A stretch of 64,000 nt of DNA from Pandoraea aquatica (GTDB lineage Bacteria > Pseudomonadota > Gammaproteobacteria > Burkholderiales > Burkholderiaceae). Positions 7,608 through 16,778 of the stretch are shown here, piece by piece. Position 1 is the stretch's first letter. The number at the start of each line of letters is the position of its first letter. The DNA is taken from assembly GCF_902459565.1 (NCBI RefSeq), contig NZ_CABPSN010000001.1, positions 186,001 through 250,000 on the forward strand. Reading direction: 5' to 3'. Below the pieces are notes generated by a model that saw only the letters and a list, made by a program, of their open reading frames with translations, did not search any database and had not been told where the DNA came from. Made by a program: the position numbers and the translations under genes.

Positions 7608-9062
7608 TCAGATCATGCCTGCCGTGAGTGCCTTGAGGGTCGCGGCCGCACGCGTCGAACAATCCAGCTTGCGGAAGATGCTCTCGACGTGGGTGCGCAC
7701 GGTGCTTGGACTCAGGGCCAGCGCACGGGCGGCTTCCTTGTTGCTCAGCCCTGCGCTGATTTGACGCAGTACGTCGATCTCACGCGGCGAGAGCAGCGAG
7801 GCGGTGCCCGATGGCGTCGCGCGCGGGCGTACCGTTTGCCCCTGCGACGTCGCGACGACCGCCGCCACGATTTCCGCGTCGAACTTTCCGGCGGCGGCTT
7901 CGCGTTCGATCAGGGCCGACGCCTCGTCGAACGAATGGGGCGGCCGCCACGGACGCGTCGCCAGCAATGCTTCGAACGCGACCGACGTGGCGAGCACACG
8001 TTGCGGTGTCGTCAGCGTCGAACCCTCCACGCCACGGAAGTACCCGCTGCCGTCCAGCCGCTCATAGGCGTAGGACGCAAGGTCGGCCACTTGCCGTAGT
8101 CCGTCGATCTGTTTGGCGGCACGCGCGCTCCAGTACGGTACGAGGCGCACCTTCTCCCATTGATCGGCGGACAGTTTGCCGTCCGTCTCCCAAAGCCGGT
8201 TCGGCAAGGCAGCGCGACCGATGCCGTGCAACAGGGCCGCCGAGTGCAATTGCGTCTGATCGTCTACGTCGAGCGCCAGGCTTTGCGCCGTGCGCGACGC
8301 CAGGTCGGCCGTGCGACGCGAGAATCCTGCGAGCCATGGGAGCTTGAGTTCCGTGACATCCGCAAGCAGCGAGAGCGGCACGTCGACCTGACGATCGGAC
8401 TCGGCGAGTTGCCATGTGCTGCTGTCGGGATCGGCGGCGTCCAGCGCATCCAGCCAACGGTTCGCCTGACGCAAGGCCGCGTCCACCAGCCGCGCGGGAT
8501 ATTTGGTGTCCGACTGACTGCGCAGGAAGGCGAGGGCGCTTTCGCGTCCGTGGGCGCGCGCCAGAATTTCGAGATCGCTGGCAACGTTGACGAAGAACAC
8601 CGTCTCGGGAATCGCATCGCCATCGCGCCCGGCGGGCATGCCTTTCCCGTCGAAGCGCTCGAAGACGTTGCGCAGCGCCTCGACCACGCGCGACGGCATG
8701 CCCATCGTCGCGGCGACGTCACCCGACACTTCGCAGTGAATCAGGGCCAACGGCACGATGAGCGATTGCGTTTGTGCGGAGAGCGGCGGCAGTGTCTGCG
8801 CCATCATGGCCTCTCGCGCGGCAACGTCGTCGCCCAGCAACTCGGCAAAGCCACCGGCGTTCGCCGTGCAGCCGGACCAGCGCAGCAGTGCTGTCGCGCG
8901 GGCATGATTCTGCGCATCGAGATCGGCACCGCATTCCTGCGCGAGCCAGCCTGCAAGGCAGGCGGCGCGGCGTGAGTGGTCGGTCGAGCGGCCCATGCTG
9001 AGATCGCCGATGAAGGCGAGTGCAAGAATCGCGTCGGTGAGGCCGGCGGTGCTCGATGACAT
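7608..9062 (-). CDS. HD-GYP-like protein with C-terminal LuxR-type HTH
   Basis: A 484-residue cytoplasmic regulator. A tandem HD-type region occupies most of the protein, and a LuxR/FixJ DNA-binding domain ends it (about residues 420-484: LLSPREIDVLRQISAGLSNKEAARAL, then SPSTVRTHVESIFRKL). The HD-GYP signatures are damaged: HD(I)GK reads HGIGR (residue 279 on) and HHERxDGxGYP reads YERLDGSGYF (residue 333 on). The phosphodiesterase metal site is therefore incomplete and the module probably senses a ligand rather than hydrolysing cyclic-di-GMP. I chose the ATG at 9062; a GTG at 9098 is an alternative, and neither has a clear ribosome binding site. It is divergent from an exported alpha/beta hydrolase. 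Confidence 0.8.
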   Translation of the reverse strand: MSSSTAGLTDAILALAFIGDLSMGRSTDHSRRAACLAGWLAQECGADLDAQNHARATALLRWSGCTANAGGFAELLGDDVAAREAMMAQTLPPLSAQTQSLIVPLALIHCEVSGDVAATMGMPSRVVEALRNVFERFDGKGMPAGRDGDAIPETVFFVNVASDLEILARAHGRESALAFLRSQSDTKYPARLVDAALRQANRWLDALDAADPDSSTWQLAESDRQVDVPLSLLADVTELKLPWLAGFSRRTADLASRTAQSLALDVDDQTQLHSAALLHGIGRAALPNRLWETDGKLSADQWEKVRLVPYWSARAAKQIDGLRQVADLASYAYERLDGSGYFRGVEGSTLTTPQRVLATSVAFEALLATRPWRPPHSFDEASALIEREAAAGKFDAEIVAAVVATSQGQTVRPRATPSGTASLLSPREIDVLRQISAGLSNKEAARALALSPSTVRTHVESIFRKLDCSTRAAATLKALTAGMI

Positions 9063-9219
9063 GGTGAACGTGGATGAGGGGCGCAAGGAAGGGGGCACTA
9101 TCGGTCAACGGGCGTCTCTATCGGTCGATCGTCCGATACCGGCACGAGCGCGAGACGACGACACTGGCAACCAGTCGAGCCAACCTCGTGGCTCGTTTTC
9201 CCGAATCAAGGAGATTTCG

Positions 9220-10002
9220 ATGAAACGCCATTCTACTCTCGCCACCATGTTGCTTAGCGCCGGTCTGCTGGGCGCTGCCGTTTCCGCACACGCCGCGCCT
9301 GCGGCCGCCGCCCGCGACGCCGCACCGTCCGTCGTGATCGTGCACGGCGCGTTCGCCGACGGTTCCGACTGGGCCAAGGTCGTCGGCATCCTTCAGGACA
9401 AGGGTGTCCACGTGACGGCAGTGCAGAACCCGCTTGACTCGCTCTCCGGTGACGTCGCAGCCGCCACGCGCGCCATCGACAATCAACCGGGTAAGGTCGT
9501 GCTCGTCGGCCATTCGTGGGGCGGCGCAGTCATCACCGAAGCCGGTAAGGACGACAAGGTCGCCAGCCTCGTCTACGTGTCCGCCTTCGCGCCGGACGCC
9601 GGTCAGTCGGTCGAAACGCTCTCGAAAGACCTGCCCAAGGCGCCGGGCATCGATCACATCGTGGCCGACGCCAGCGGGTGGCTGAGCCTGCCGCCGGCGG
9701 ACGTCGCCAAGTACTTCGCGCAGGACGTGCCCGCCAAGCAAGCCCGTGTGATGGCCGCGACGCAAGGCCCGATCAAGGGTTCGGCGTTCGGCGACAAGAT
9801 CACGGTCGCGTCGTGGCACCAGAAGCCGTCGTGGTTTGTGATCAGCCAGAACGACCGCATGATCAACCCGGAAGCCCAGCGCATCATGGCACGCACGATC
9901 GGTGCGAAGGTGACGGAGCTGCCGACGAGCCACGTGCCGCAGCAGTCGCGTCCGGCCGATGTGGCGAAGGTGATTCTCGACGCGGTCGCCAGCGTCAAGT
10001 AA
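9220..10002 (+). CDS. Exported alpha/beta hydrolase
   Basis: A 260-residue alpha/beta-fold hydrolase with a clear signal peptide (about residues 1-24, ending in VSAHA). The oxyanion-region motif IVHGAFADGSDW is near the start of the mature protein, the nucleophile elbow is GHSWGG, and a late SHVPQQ segment supplies the likely catalytic His. This subfamily includes uncharacterised esterase/haloperoxidase-like proteins; the substrate is unknown. The start at 9220 has a strong AAGGAG site eight bases upstream. A second, Tat-exported hydrolase lies 237 bp downstream, but a terminator-like hairpin separates them. Confidence 0.85.
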   Translation: MKRHSTLATMLLSAGLLGAAVSAHAAPAAAARDAAPSVVIVHGAFADGSDWAKVVGILQDKGVHVTAVQNPLDSLSGDVAAATRAIDNQPGKVVLVGHSWGGAVITEAGKDDKVASLVYVSAFAPDAGQSVETLSKDLPKAPGIDHIVADASGWLSLPPADVAKYFAQDVPAKQARVMAATQGPIKGSAFGDKITVASWHQKPSWFVISQNDRMINPEAQRIMARTIGAKVTELPTSHVPQQSRPADVAKVILDAVASVK

Positions 10003-10016
10003 GGCGTGAGGTTTGA

Positions 10017-10052
10017 GGGCGACGGGACGGCCAGAGCGCGGTTCCGTCGCCC
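10017..10052 (+). terminator. Hairpin after the first hydrolase
   Basis: A 9-bp perfect stem (GGGCGACGG with CCGTCGCCC) with an 18-base loop begins 14 bases past the stop codon. There is no immediate T-run, although a run of six T lies about 20 bases further on. Confidence 0.45.
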
Positions 10053-10098
10053 CGATCCACCCCCGAAAACGCAGTTTTTTGAATCCGTATGTGTCACT

Positions 10099-10122
10099 TG
10101 TCCGGCCAGATACATTCGGACA
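10099..10122. promoter_or_regulatory. Inverted repeat TGTCCG-N12-CGGACA
   Basis: Two perfect 6-base half-sites separated by 12 bases lie about 120 bp upstream of the Tat-exported hydrolase gene. Size and spacing resemble an operator, but no regulator can be named. The 237-bp gap otherwise holds only the hairpin at 10017-10052. Confidence 0.35.
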
Positions 10123-10239
10123 TAAACGACGATGAACTCCCCGATATAACTACGGGTAAGCGCTCGGCACGCACCGCAGGTGTGATGCAGGAGCTACCCC
10201 CGGCAGCCGCCGGAATATCACTCAGAGAGGTCATCAGTC

Positions 10240-11277
10240 ATGTCGGATCCGGTCAATCTTCGCCGTCGTCGTCTTCTTGGCACCACGCTCGCAGGCGTCA
10301 CGCTCGCCGAACTGGGGCTGTCGCAACTGGCTAACGCGGCATCTTCGACCGGTGCATCCGGCGCGGTCGGTGGACACACGTCGTTCGAAGCGATTCGTCA
10401 GATCGACGCGGGCGACCTGAACGTCGGTTACGCCGAAGCCGGACCGAAAAATGGCAAGGTCGTCATCCTGCTGCACGGCTGGCCGTACGACATTTACAGC
10501 TATGTTGACGTCGCGCCGCTGCTGGCCGCCGCCGGTTATCGCGTGATCGTGCCGTACCTGCGGGGTTATGGCACGACGCGTCTGCTCTCGGCCAGCGCCC
10601 CGCGTAACGGTCAACAAGCCGTGGTGGCGGCCGACATCATCGCCCTGATGGACGCGTTGAAGATCGATCAGGCCATTCTCGGCGGCTACGACTGGGGCGC
10701 ACGCACGGCGAACATCGTCGCGGCGCTCTGGCCCGAACGCGTGAAGGCGATGGTCTCCGTGAGCGGCTATCTGATCGGCAGTCAGGCGGGCAATGCCGTG
10801 CCGCTGCCGCCGCAAGCCGAACTGCAATGGTGGTATCAGTTCTACTTCGCGACCGAGCGTGGTGCGAAGGGCTACGCCGCCAATACCGACGCGTTCAACA
10901 AGCTGATCTGGCAACTGGCATCGCCGAAGTGGCAGTTCGACGACGCAACGTACGCGCGCTCGGCTGCTGCGTTCCACAACCCCGATCACGTGGATATCGT
11001 GATCCATAACTACCGCTGGCGTCTGGGTCTCGCACAAGGCGAGGCGCGGTTCGATGCACTGGAAAAGCGTCTGGCGACGGCACCTGCGATCACCGTACCC
11101 ACGATCACGATGGAAGGCGATGCCAACGGCGCGCCGCATCCGGCACCGGCCGCCTACGCGAAGAAGTTCACCGGCAAGTATCAGCACCGCGATATCGGCG
11201 GCGGCATCGGTCACAACCTGCCGCAGGAAGCCCCGAAGGCGTTCGCCGACGCGATTCTGGAAGTTGTCACACTGTAA
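10240..11277 (+). CDS. Tat-exported alpha/beta hydrolase (epoxide-hydrolase-like)
   Basis: A 345-residue alpha/beta hydrolase with a twin-arginine signal (NLRRRRLLGTT, residues 6-16, then a hydrophobic stretch ending near ANA). The mature protein has LLHGWPYDIYSY (oxyanion region), the PYLRGYG segment and the nucleophile elbow GGYDWGA with Asp as nucleophile, which places it closer to epoxide hydrolases and haloalkane dehalogenases than to serine esterases. A late GIGHNLPQE supplies the catalytic His. A GAGAGG ribosome binding site precedes the ATG. Substrate unknown; the active site is likely periplasmic. Confidence 0.85.
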   Translation: MSDPVNLRRRRLLGTTLAGVTLAELGLSQLANAASSTGASGAVGGHTSFEAIRQIDAGDLNVGYAEAGPKNGKVVILLHGWPYDIYSYVDVAPLLAAAGYRVIVPYLRGYGTTRLLSASAPRNGQQAVVAADIIALMDALKIDQAILGGYDWGARTANIVAALWPERVKAMVSVSGYLIGSQAGNAVPLPPQAELQWWYQFYFATERGAKGYAANTDAFNKLIWQLASPKWQFDDATYARSAAAFHNPDHVDIVIHNYRWRLGLAQGEARFDALEKRLATAPAITVPTITMEGDANGAPHPAPAAYAKKFTGKYQHRDIGGGIGHNLPQEAPKAFADAILEVVTL

Positions 11278-11285
11278 GCCGGTTT

Positions 11286-11325
11286 GGCTTCACCGTCTGC
11301 GCGATGGGGCGGTGACGGTGAAGCC
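11286..11325. terminator. Hairpin between convergent genes
   Basis: A perfect 12-bp inverted repeat (GGCTTCACCGTC with GACGGTGAAGCC) with a 16-base loop lies in the 66-bp gap between the convergent hydrolase and MetA-family genes. It has no T-run and is best read as a bidirectional terminator. Confidence 0.6.
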
Positions 11326-11343
11326 TGCGCGTACTGGTAGCGT

Positions 11344-12387
11344 TCAGAAAATCAGCGTCGCCGTCGCCATGAACGTCTTCGTGCTCTTGAGACGGTTCGT
11401 GGCAGTGATCGTCGGCACCCAGCGTGCCGAAAACGACAACGGGTGCTTGCCGTCGATCTTGGTGTCGTAGGTGACGATCGGCCCCAATGCGAAGTCATGC
11501 CCCCGGAAGCCATTGAGCTGATCGGCGGTCGGGCCGCTGTCGCTGCCCAACTGCTGGGTCGTCCCCATGACCAGCCCGACCCCCAGTCCGTTCGAAAACT
11601 TCTTCAGGCCCATGACGTCGAGCGTGAAGAGTGGGGCGTTCTGGTAGTTGGTCGCCGTGTTGCGGGTATAAAACTGCACGCCTGCGATGACGTCGAATTC
11701 CAGGCCGTAGGACGGCATGAACTTCGTGTAGGCGACCTGAGGAATGAACGTCCAGTTGTTCAGGCTCGGGTTCGCCAGCGCATTGGGATCGTAACGGCCG
11801 GTCGGTGCCCAGATTGCGACCGAGAACGACATGTGATCGGTCTGCGAGAAGTGGTAACCGGCGATGATCGGGGTGAAGGTGATGTCGAACAGATTCGACG
11901 CCGTCTGCGACGTCCCGAGCGAGTTGCCACGTCCGCCGCTCAGCGTCGCCGTTGTTTTGGTCCAAAGATAAGGCAGCGTGAAGCTCGACGCGAAGTTCCA
12001 CGCGCCCGTGTCTGTCTTCCACGTCTTCATCAGCGTGGCGAGCGTGAACGACAGTTCGCCGTTCAGCCCCAGCGACGTCGTGCCGGCAATTGGTGCCTGA
12101 CGGCTGCCGCCGATGTTCCCGTCGAAATAGATTTCCGCGATATTGACTGCCCAGATCGGCTCCGGTGAGACGACCCCAGCATTCGGCTGCACCCCGGTGC
12201 CGCTGACAGGACGCCCGAGGGCACCTTCTGTGGCGTTAGCGTGCGGTGTCGTGGCAGCAAGCGCGAAAAGTGTCGCGGCGAACGCCAGTGGTTTCCGGCA
12301 TCGCCGGTCACGCACGGCGGACGTGTTTTTAGTCGACGAAGCAGGCAAGAGGCGCGATGGCAGCATGTTGTTAGCGTCGAGTGTCAT
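11344..12387 (-). CDS. MetA-pathway phenol-degradation-type outer-membrane protein (SphA family)
   Basis: A 347-residue exported protein. After a long basic start, a hydrophobic signal region ends near residue 52 (ATTPHANA). The mature part reads as an outer-membrane beta-barrel of the PF13557 family, with alternating aromatic/hydrophobic strands such as WAVNIAEIYFDGN and a terminal aromatic residue (TATLIF). Such proteins are thought to pass hydrophobic compounds across the outer membrane. The ATG overlaps the stop of the upstream membrane/SpeE-like gene by four bases (ATGA), so the two are translationally coupled. Transport specificity is unknown. Confidence 0.75.
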   Translation of the reverse strand: MTLDANNMLPSRLLPASSTKNTSAVRDRRCRKPLAFAATLFALAATTPHANATEGALGRPVSGTGVQPNAGVVSPEPIWAVNIAEIYFDGNIGGSRQAPIAGTTSLGLNGELSFTLATLMKTWKTDTGAWNFASSFTLPYLWTKTTATLSGGRGNSLGTSQTASNLFDITFTPIIAGYHFSQTDHMSFSVAIWAPTGRYDPNALANPSLNNWTFIPQVAYTKFMPSYGLEFDVIAGVQFYTRNTATNYQNAPLFTLDVMGLKKFSNGLGVGLVMGTTQQLGSDSGPTADQLNGFRGHDFALGPIVTYDTKIDGKHPLSFSARWVPTITATNRLKSTKTFMATATLIF

Positions 12388-15050
12388 GGGCGGGAACGGC
12401 TGTCGGTGTCCTGGCGTTGTCCTGCGAACCAGCGGAAGTACGGGTTATCGGCCTCCAGTTGTAGTGCGGTCCCCAACTGGCGTGCCCAGGTGTTGCGGTC
12501 ACCGTCGAGGGCGGCCAGCGACGCACCGTAAAACGCCAGCAACGCCTGTCGCGACCGGGCGATCTCGGCGGTGAGCGCCTCGTCGGTGCCGGTCACAGGC
12601 GGTTCGCTTTGCAGTGCCAGCAGGTTGCGCAGCGTCGGGGCGAAGGCCTGACGTCCGACCCACGGCGCGTATTCGATGCGCGGATGGTCGTCGGTCACCG
12701 GTGCGGCATCTTCCACGTAGTACGCGAGTCCCGAGCGATCCGTCATCCATGTCGCCAGTAGCGCCCCCGGCGAATCGATGCCGACTTCCCGAAGCGATTG
12801 CGCCACGCCCGGCTGCGCGAAGCGCTGGCGAATCGAGGCGGCGTCGAGTACCAGCGGTGATTGGCCGCCGACGAGCAGCATTTCGTGCAGTTCGGTCGTC
12901 CAGAGGCTGGCGTGCGGGAAGACGGCAATGAAACTGGCGATGAGCGCCTTCGTTTCGGCTTCGTTCTGCGTAGGCAGCGGCAGCCATTGCGCGACAACGC
13001 CTCCGTCGTTCAGGCGTGACGATGCAAGCTTGTAGAAGTCGGTGGAGTAAAGGTTAGCGACCCCCGCAGCGCTCGGCGGCGGCGGTTCCAGCGTGATGAG
13101 ATCGTAGCGATCCGTACTGCGCAGCAGTTCGCGACGGCCGTCACGCACGCGAATGTCCATGCGCTTGTCGTCGGCCACACCGTAGTTGCCTTTGAAGTGG
13201 GACGACGCCTTGACCACCGCAGGCAGGAGTTCTGCCGTCACGCGGTGCGTGAGCCCCGGATATTGGAGCAGGGCACCGGCTGTTATGCCTGTGCCGAGGC
13301 CGATGACCAGCGCGCTTTGCGGCTGTGTCTTGGCGACGATGAGCGGTAGCAGCGCCTGAAGCCGCATGTAGCGCAGCGACGTCATGGCGTCACCCGAATT
13401 CGATACGCCTTGTATATAGAGACGCTCGAACCGGTTCGAACCGGTTGACTGACGTAGCACGGCGACCGTCGCCCCCCGGCCTTCTTCATAGAACGTCAGC
13501 TCGCCACCGCGTGCGTCGGTCAGCAAGGTCGCGAGCCGCTGCGGTGGCGTGGCGACGGTGGCGCTGCCCAGCAGCACAGCGAGTCCGATAACGGCCCCAC
13601 GCGCGACGTTCCCGACACCTGCACCGCGCCAGACGGCGACCAGTGCCACCACACACGCAATGCCCGCGAGCACGCCGAGCGTTCGCACCAGACCGAACGA
13701 CGGGACCAGCCAGAAGCCCGTCGCGAGCGAGCCGACGATGCCGCCCGCCGTGTTGAGCGCGACGACACGGCCGACGCCCTGACCGACGTAACCTGCGTCC
13801 ACCGCCAGACGCAATACGTAGGGAAAGGCTGCGCCGAGCAGCAGCGTTGGCAGGAAGACGATACCCAAACCAGCCACGAAAAAGCGTGCGCACATCGCGA
13901 GTGTGGCGCTTTGCGTCGTCGCATAGACCATGCTCGCGAGCTTGCCCTGAGCGACGAAAATCCAGTCGCCGAGCCCGTACAGCGTGACAGCGGCGACTAC
14001 GCCCGCACCCGCGATCAGCAGCGCGAATACGCCCCACGGATCGCGGGAACGCTCTACGCGTCGCGCCACAAGGGCGCTACCGAGCGTCAGCCCGCAGAGA
14101 TAGGTGGCGAGCACGATGGCAAAAGCAAACGCGCGGGTGCTCACGAATTGCACGATGGCTTGCGACCACATGACTTCGTAGCCGAGTGCGACACCACCGG
14201 CGACGGCGTACAACCAGAGCGCCAGCGTGCCCCGATGACGTGCAGACGATGCGGTAGCTTCGACTGTGTCCGCAGGACTTTCAACGCGCGCCGATGCCAC
14301 CGGCATCGTCGCAGACGTGCGTCGCGACGCCACGACCGCTGCCAGCGCCAAAAGAACGTTCAGCCCGGCCGCAGCACTCGCTGTGCCTTGCATGCCGAAC
14401 GACGGAATCAGCCAGAACGGTACCGCCAGCACGCCGACGACTGCGCCGATGGTATTGGCGGCGTACAGACGCGCCCCCGCATGCCCGATGTAGCCATCGA
14501 TTGCGCCACGCGAGCGCATGAGCACCGGAAGTGTGCCGCCCATGAAGACGGCGGGCATGCCGACAAGCACGAACGGCAACGCCCACGCGGCGAGCCCCAC
14601 ATGGGCTTCGAGCCAGGCGAAGGGCGCTGCGGCGCGCGCGAGGATCAGGGTGCTGACGATAGCCGTCAGGGCCACGGCAGCTTCGAGCGCGGCGTAGAGC
14701 CGCATCGGGTTGGCGACGCCGTCGGCGCGCCGTCCAAAGTACCAGCCGCCGAACGCGAGGCCGCCGAAGAAGGCGCTGATCGCGATGGACACGGCATGGA
14801 CTTCGACGCCCACGACGAGCGAGAGCTGCCGGATCCATACCATCTGGAAGACGAGCGCCGACGCCCCCGAGAGGACGAGCAACAACGCGGGCCATGCAAG
14901 CGAGGGCGCAGACGTGTTTGTCGGAAAGGTGGTGGCAGCAGGGGAATCGGGGGAAGCGGGTAAGGCAATAGCGGGCGACGCAGACGGCGATGCACCCTTG
15001 CGGCGGCCGCGAGGCGCAGGAATCGACGGAGAGGCCAGCAGATCGGTCAT
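12384..15050 (-). CDS. Membrane protein fused to spermidine-synthase-like domain
   Basis: An 888-residue protein. The N-terminal half has two blocks of multiple membrane helices (about residues 40-250 and 280-520), each beginning with a similar motif (ALVFQMVWIRQL and ALGYEVMWSQAI), which suggests an internal duplication. The C-terminal 370 residues resemble spermidine synthase: LVIGLGTGITAGALLQYPG is the SAM-type nucleotide-binding turn and IRVDGRR-type residues follow (RVRDGRREL). The acidic catalytic motif of true SpeE is replaced by ITLEPPPPSAAG, so polyamine synthesis is unlikely. The ATG at 15050 is preferred over an upstream TTG, though no strong ribosome binding site is seen. It follows the arylsulfatase gene after a hairpin. 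Confidence 0.8.
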   Translation of the reverse strand: MTDLLASPSIPAPRGRRKGASPSASPAIALPASPDSPAATTFPTNTSAPSLAWPALLLVLSGASALVFQMVWIRQLSLVVGVEVHAVSIAISAFFGGLAFGGWYFGRRADGVANPMRLYAALEAAVALTAIVSTLILARAAAPFAWLEAHVGLAAWALPFVLVGMPAVFMGGTLPVLMRSRGAIDGYIGHAGARLYAANTIGAVVGVLAVPFWLIPSFGMQGTASAAAGLNVLLALAAVVASRRTSATMPVASARVESPADTVEATASSARHRGTLALWLYAVAGGVALGYEVMWSQAIVQFVSTRAFAFAIVLATYLCGLTLGSALVARRVERSRDPWGVFALLIAGAGVVAAVTLYGLGDWIFVAQGKLASMVYATTQSATLAMCARFFVAGLGIVFLPTLLLGAAFPYVLRLAVDAGYVGQGVGRVVALNTAGGIVGSLATGFWLVPSFGLVRTLGVLAGIACVVALVAVWRGAGVGNVARGAVIGLAVLLGSATVATPPQRLATLLTDARGGELTFYEEGRGATVAVLRQSTGSNRFERLYIQGVSNSGDAMTSLRYMRLQALLPLIVAKTQPQSALVIGLGTGITAGALLQYPGLTHRVTAELLPAVVKASSHFKGNYGVADDKRMDIRVRDGRRELLRSTDRYDLITLEPPPPSAAGVANLYSTDFYKLASSRLNDGGVVAQWLPLPTQNEAETKALIASFIAVFPHASLWTTELHEMLLVGGQSPLVLDAASIRQRFAQPGVAQSLREVGIDSPGALLATWMTDRSGLAYYVEDAAPVTDDHPRIEYAPWVGRQAFAPTLRNLLALQSEPPVTGTDEALTAEIARSRQALLAFYGASLAALDGDRNTWARQLGTALQLEADNPYFRWFAGQRQDTDSRSRP

Positions 15051-15092
15051 GGCGCGCAGTAGAGGTCGGAGGTCAGTCGGGTGAAACAACCC

Positions 15093-15128
15093 CGCCGGGC
15101 CGGAGGGACTTCAGACTCCGGCACGGCG
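15093..15128 (-). terminator. Hairpin downstream of arylsulfatase gene
   Basis: A 13-bp stem with one mismatch (15116-15128 with 15093-15105) and a 10-base loop lies just past the sulfatase stop. It is followed on the minus strand by GGGTTGTTTC, a weak T-rich tail. It may terminate or attenuate transcription into the fusion gene. Confidence 0.5.
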
Positions 15129-15144
15129 AGGTCTACGGTCGGAC

Positions 15145-16761
15145 TTACTCCAGTCCGCGGTTCTTGAAAGACTGATCGATCTTCTTGTCGACCTGCTTGC
15201 GCACCTGATCGATGCTGAAGCTCGCAGGCCGCTGGCTCGGCGGATAGTCGACGAATGTCTGGAGGAATGCCGCCGCCTTCAGGGTGCCGTTCTCCACGAG
15301 ATAGACGTTCCGGGCAAGGAACTCGTTATACGAAGCCGAGGTGATGTCCGCTCGTTCGTATGGGTCCATTCGCAGGTTGTAGAGCTTTGGCAATCGCAGG
15401 CAGACGAACGGTTCCTGCCAGATGTTCAGATTGCCCGGCGCGCGCTGCTCGCAGAACACGACCTTCCAGTCGGCGTACCGCATGGCGACCAGTTCCCCGT
15501 CGTCATTGAAGTAATAGAACTCGTTACGCGCGCCCTTCGGCGCTTTGCCGGTGATGTACGGCAGTTGATTGAAACCGTCGAGGTGATTGCGGAACTTGGT
15601 TTTGTTGCCCTTGGGTGTCCAGCCCTTGAGCAATCGATCCTTCACGCCGTCGTCACCCGCTGCGGCGAGCAGCGTCGGGAACCAGTCGAGCCCCGAGAAG
15701 ATCTCGTTGGACACACTCCCTGGCTTGATCTTCCCTGGCCACCGAACCATCGCAGGCACCCGGAACGCGCCCTCCCAGTTGGAGTCCTTTTCGCTGCGGA
15801 ACGGCGTCATGGCCGAGTCAGGCCACGACCACATGTTCGGTCCGTTGTCCGTGGTGTAAATCACGATGGTGTTGTCGGCAATCTTCAGATCGTCGAGCAA
15901 CTTGAGCAGTTTGCCCACGTCCTGATCGTGCTCCCACATACCATCGGCGTATTCGTTACCGACCATGCCGCTCTTGCCCTTGAATTCAGGGCGTACGTGC
16001 GTGTAGATGTGCATGCGCGTGAAGTTCATCCAGACGAAGAAAGGCTTGCCCGCCTTGGCCTGCTTCTGAATGAACTCCGCTGCCCGGCCACCGGTTTCGT
16101 CGTCGATGGTCTCCATGCGCTTCTTGTTGAGCGGCCCGCTATCCTGCACCTTGCCGTCGGACGTGCTATGAATCACGCCACGCGGCGAGAAATTCTTGAC
16201 GAACGGATCGTTCGGGTCCTTCGGCCAGTACGGGCGCTCGGGTTCCTCTTCGGCGTTCAGGTGGTACAGGTTGCCGAAGAACTCGTCGAAGCCGTGTGCC
16301 GTCGGCAAGTATTCATTGCGGTCGCCGAGGTGATTCTTACCGAACTGAGCCGTCGCATAGCCGAGCGGCTTGAGTGCTTCGGCGATGGTGATGTCGGTCT
16401 TTTGCAGACCGGCAGCAGCCCCCGGTGCGCCGACCTTCGACAAGCCGGTGCGCAGCGGCGACTGCCCTGTGATGAACGAGGAGCGTCCCGCCGTACAACT
16501 ATTTTCGGCGTAGTAGTCGGTGAAGATCATGCCTTCCTTGGCGACCCGGTCGATATTCGGTGTGCGATAACCGACCAGCCCGTTGGAGTAGGCGCTGATA
16601 TTGCTTTGCCCGATATCGTCGCCAAAGATCACAAGGATGTTCGGGGGCTTGGTGCCGCTTTGCGCTGGCGCGTCGCCGGGCGCAACCAGCACGTACGCGG
16701 CCGTTACGGCGACCATCGCTGTGCTGGTAAAGCTGAAGACTCGTCTAAGTGAGAATGACAT
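15145..16761 (-). CDS. Periplasmic arylsulfatase (type I, formylglycine-dependent)
   Basis: A 538-residue sulfatase that would hydrolyse sulfate esters. A signal peptide (about residues 1-34, ending APAQS) directs it to the periplasm. The alkaline-phosphatase-fold start ILVIFGDDIGQSN supplies metal-binding Asp residues, and the sulfatase signature is CTAGR with Cys89 as the residue converted to formylglycine. Later motifs are IYTTDNGPNMWSW and WEGAFRVPAMVRWPG. The modifying enzyme is encoded two genes upstream in the same operon (17903-19156). The HAD lipoprotein gene ends 17 bp before this start, which has a GGAGA ribosome binding site. The natural substrate is unknown. Confidence 0.9.
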   Translation of the reverse strand: MSFSLRRVFSFTSTAMVAVTAAYVLVAPGDAPAQSGTKPPNILVIFGDDIGQSNISAYSNGLVGYRTPNIDRVAKEGMIFTDYYAENSCTAGRSSFITGQSPLRTGLSKVGAPGAAAGLQKTDITIAEALKPLGYATAQFGKNHLGDRNEYLPTAHGFDEFFGNLYHLNAEEEPERPYWPKDPNDPFVKNFSPRGVIHSTSDGKVQDSGPLNKKRMETIDDETGGRAAEFIQKQAKAGKPFFVWMNFTRMHIYTHVRPEFKGKSGMVGNEYADGMWEHDQDVGKLLKLLDDLKIADNTIVIYTTDNGPNMWSWPDSAMTPFRSEKDSNWEGAFRVPAMVRWPGKIKPGSVSNEIFSGLDWFPTLLAAAGDDGVKDRLLKGWTPKGNKTKFRNHLDGFNQLPYITGKAPKGARNEFYYFNDDGELVAMRYADWKVVFCEQRAPGNLNIWQEPFVCLRLPKLYNLRMDPYERADITSASYNEFLARNVYLVENGTLKAAAFLQTFVDYPPSQRPASFSIDQVRKQVDKKIDQSFKNRGLE

Positions 16762-16778
16762 CGTCGTCTCCGGTGAGG

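Noticed and set aside
10089-10334. Small 81-codon open frame between the two hydrolases
   Set aside because: No ribosome binding site or recognisable features; it overlaps the Tat signal of the real gene in another frame.
15565-16752. A 395-codon open frame antisense to the arylsulfatase
   Set aside because: It mirrors a well-supported sulfatase and shows no family features of its own.
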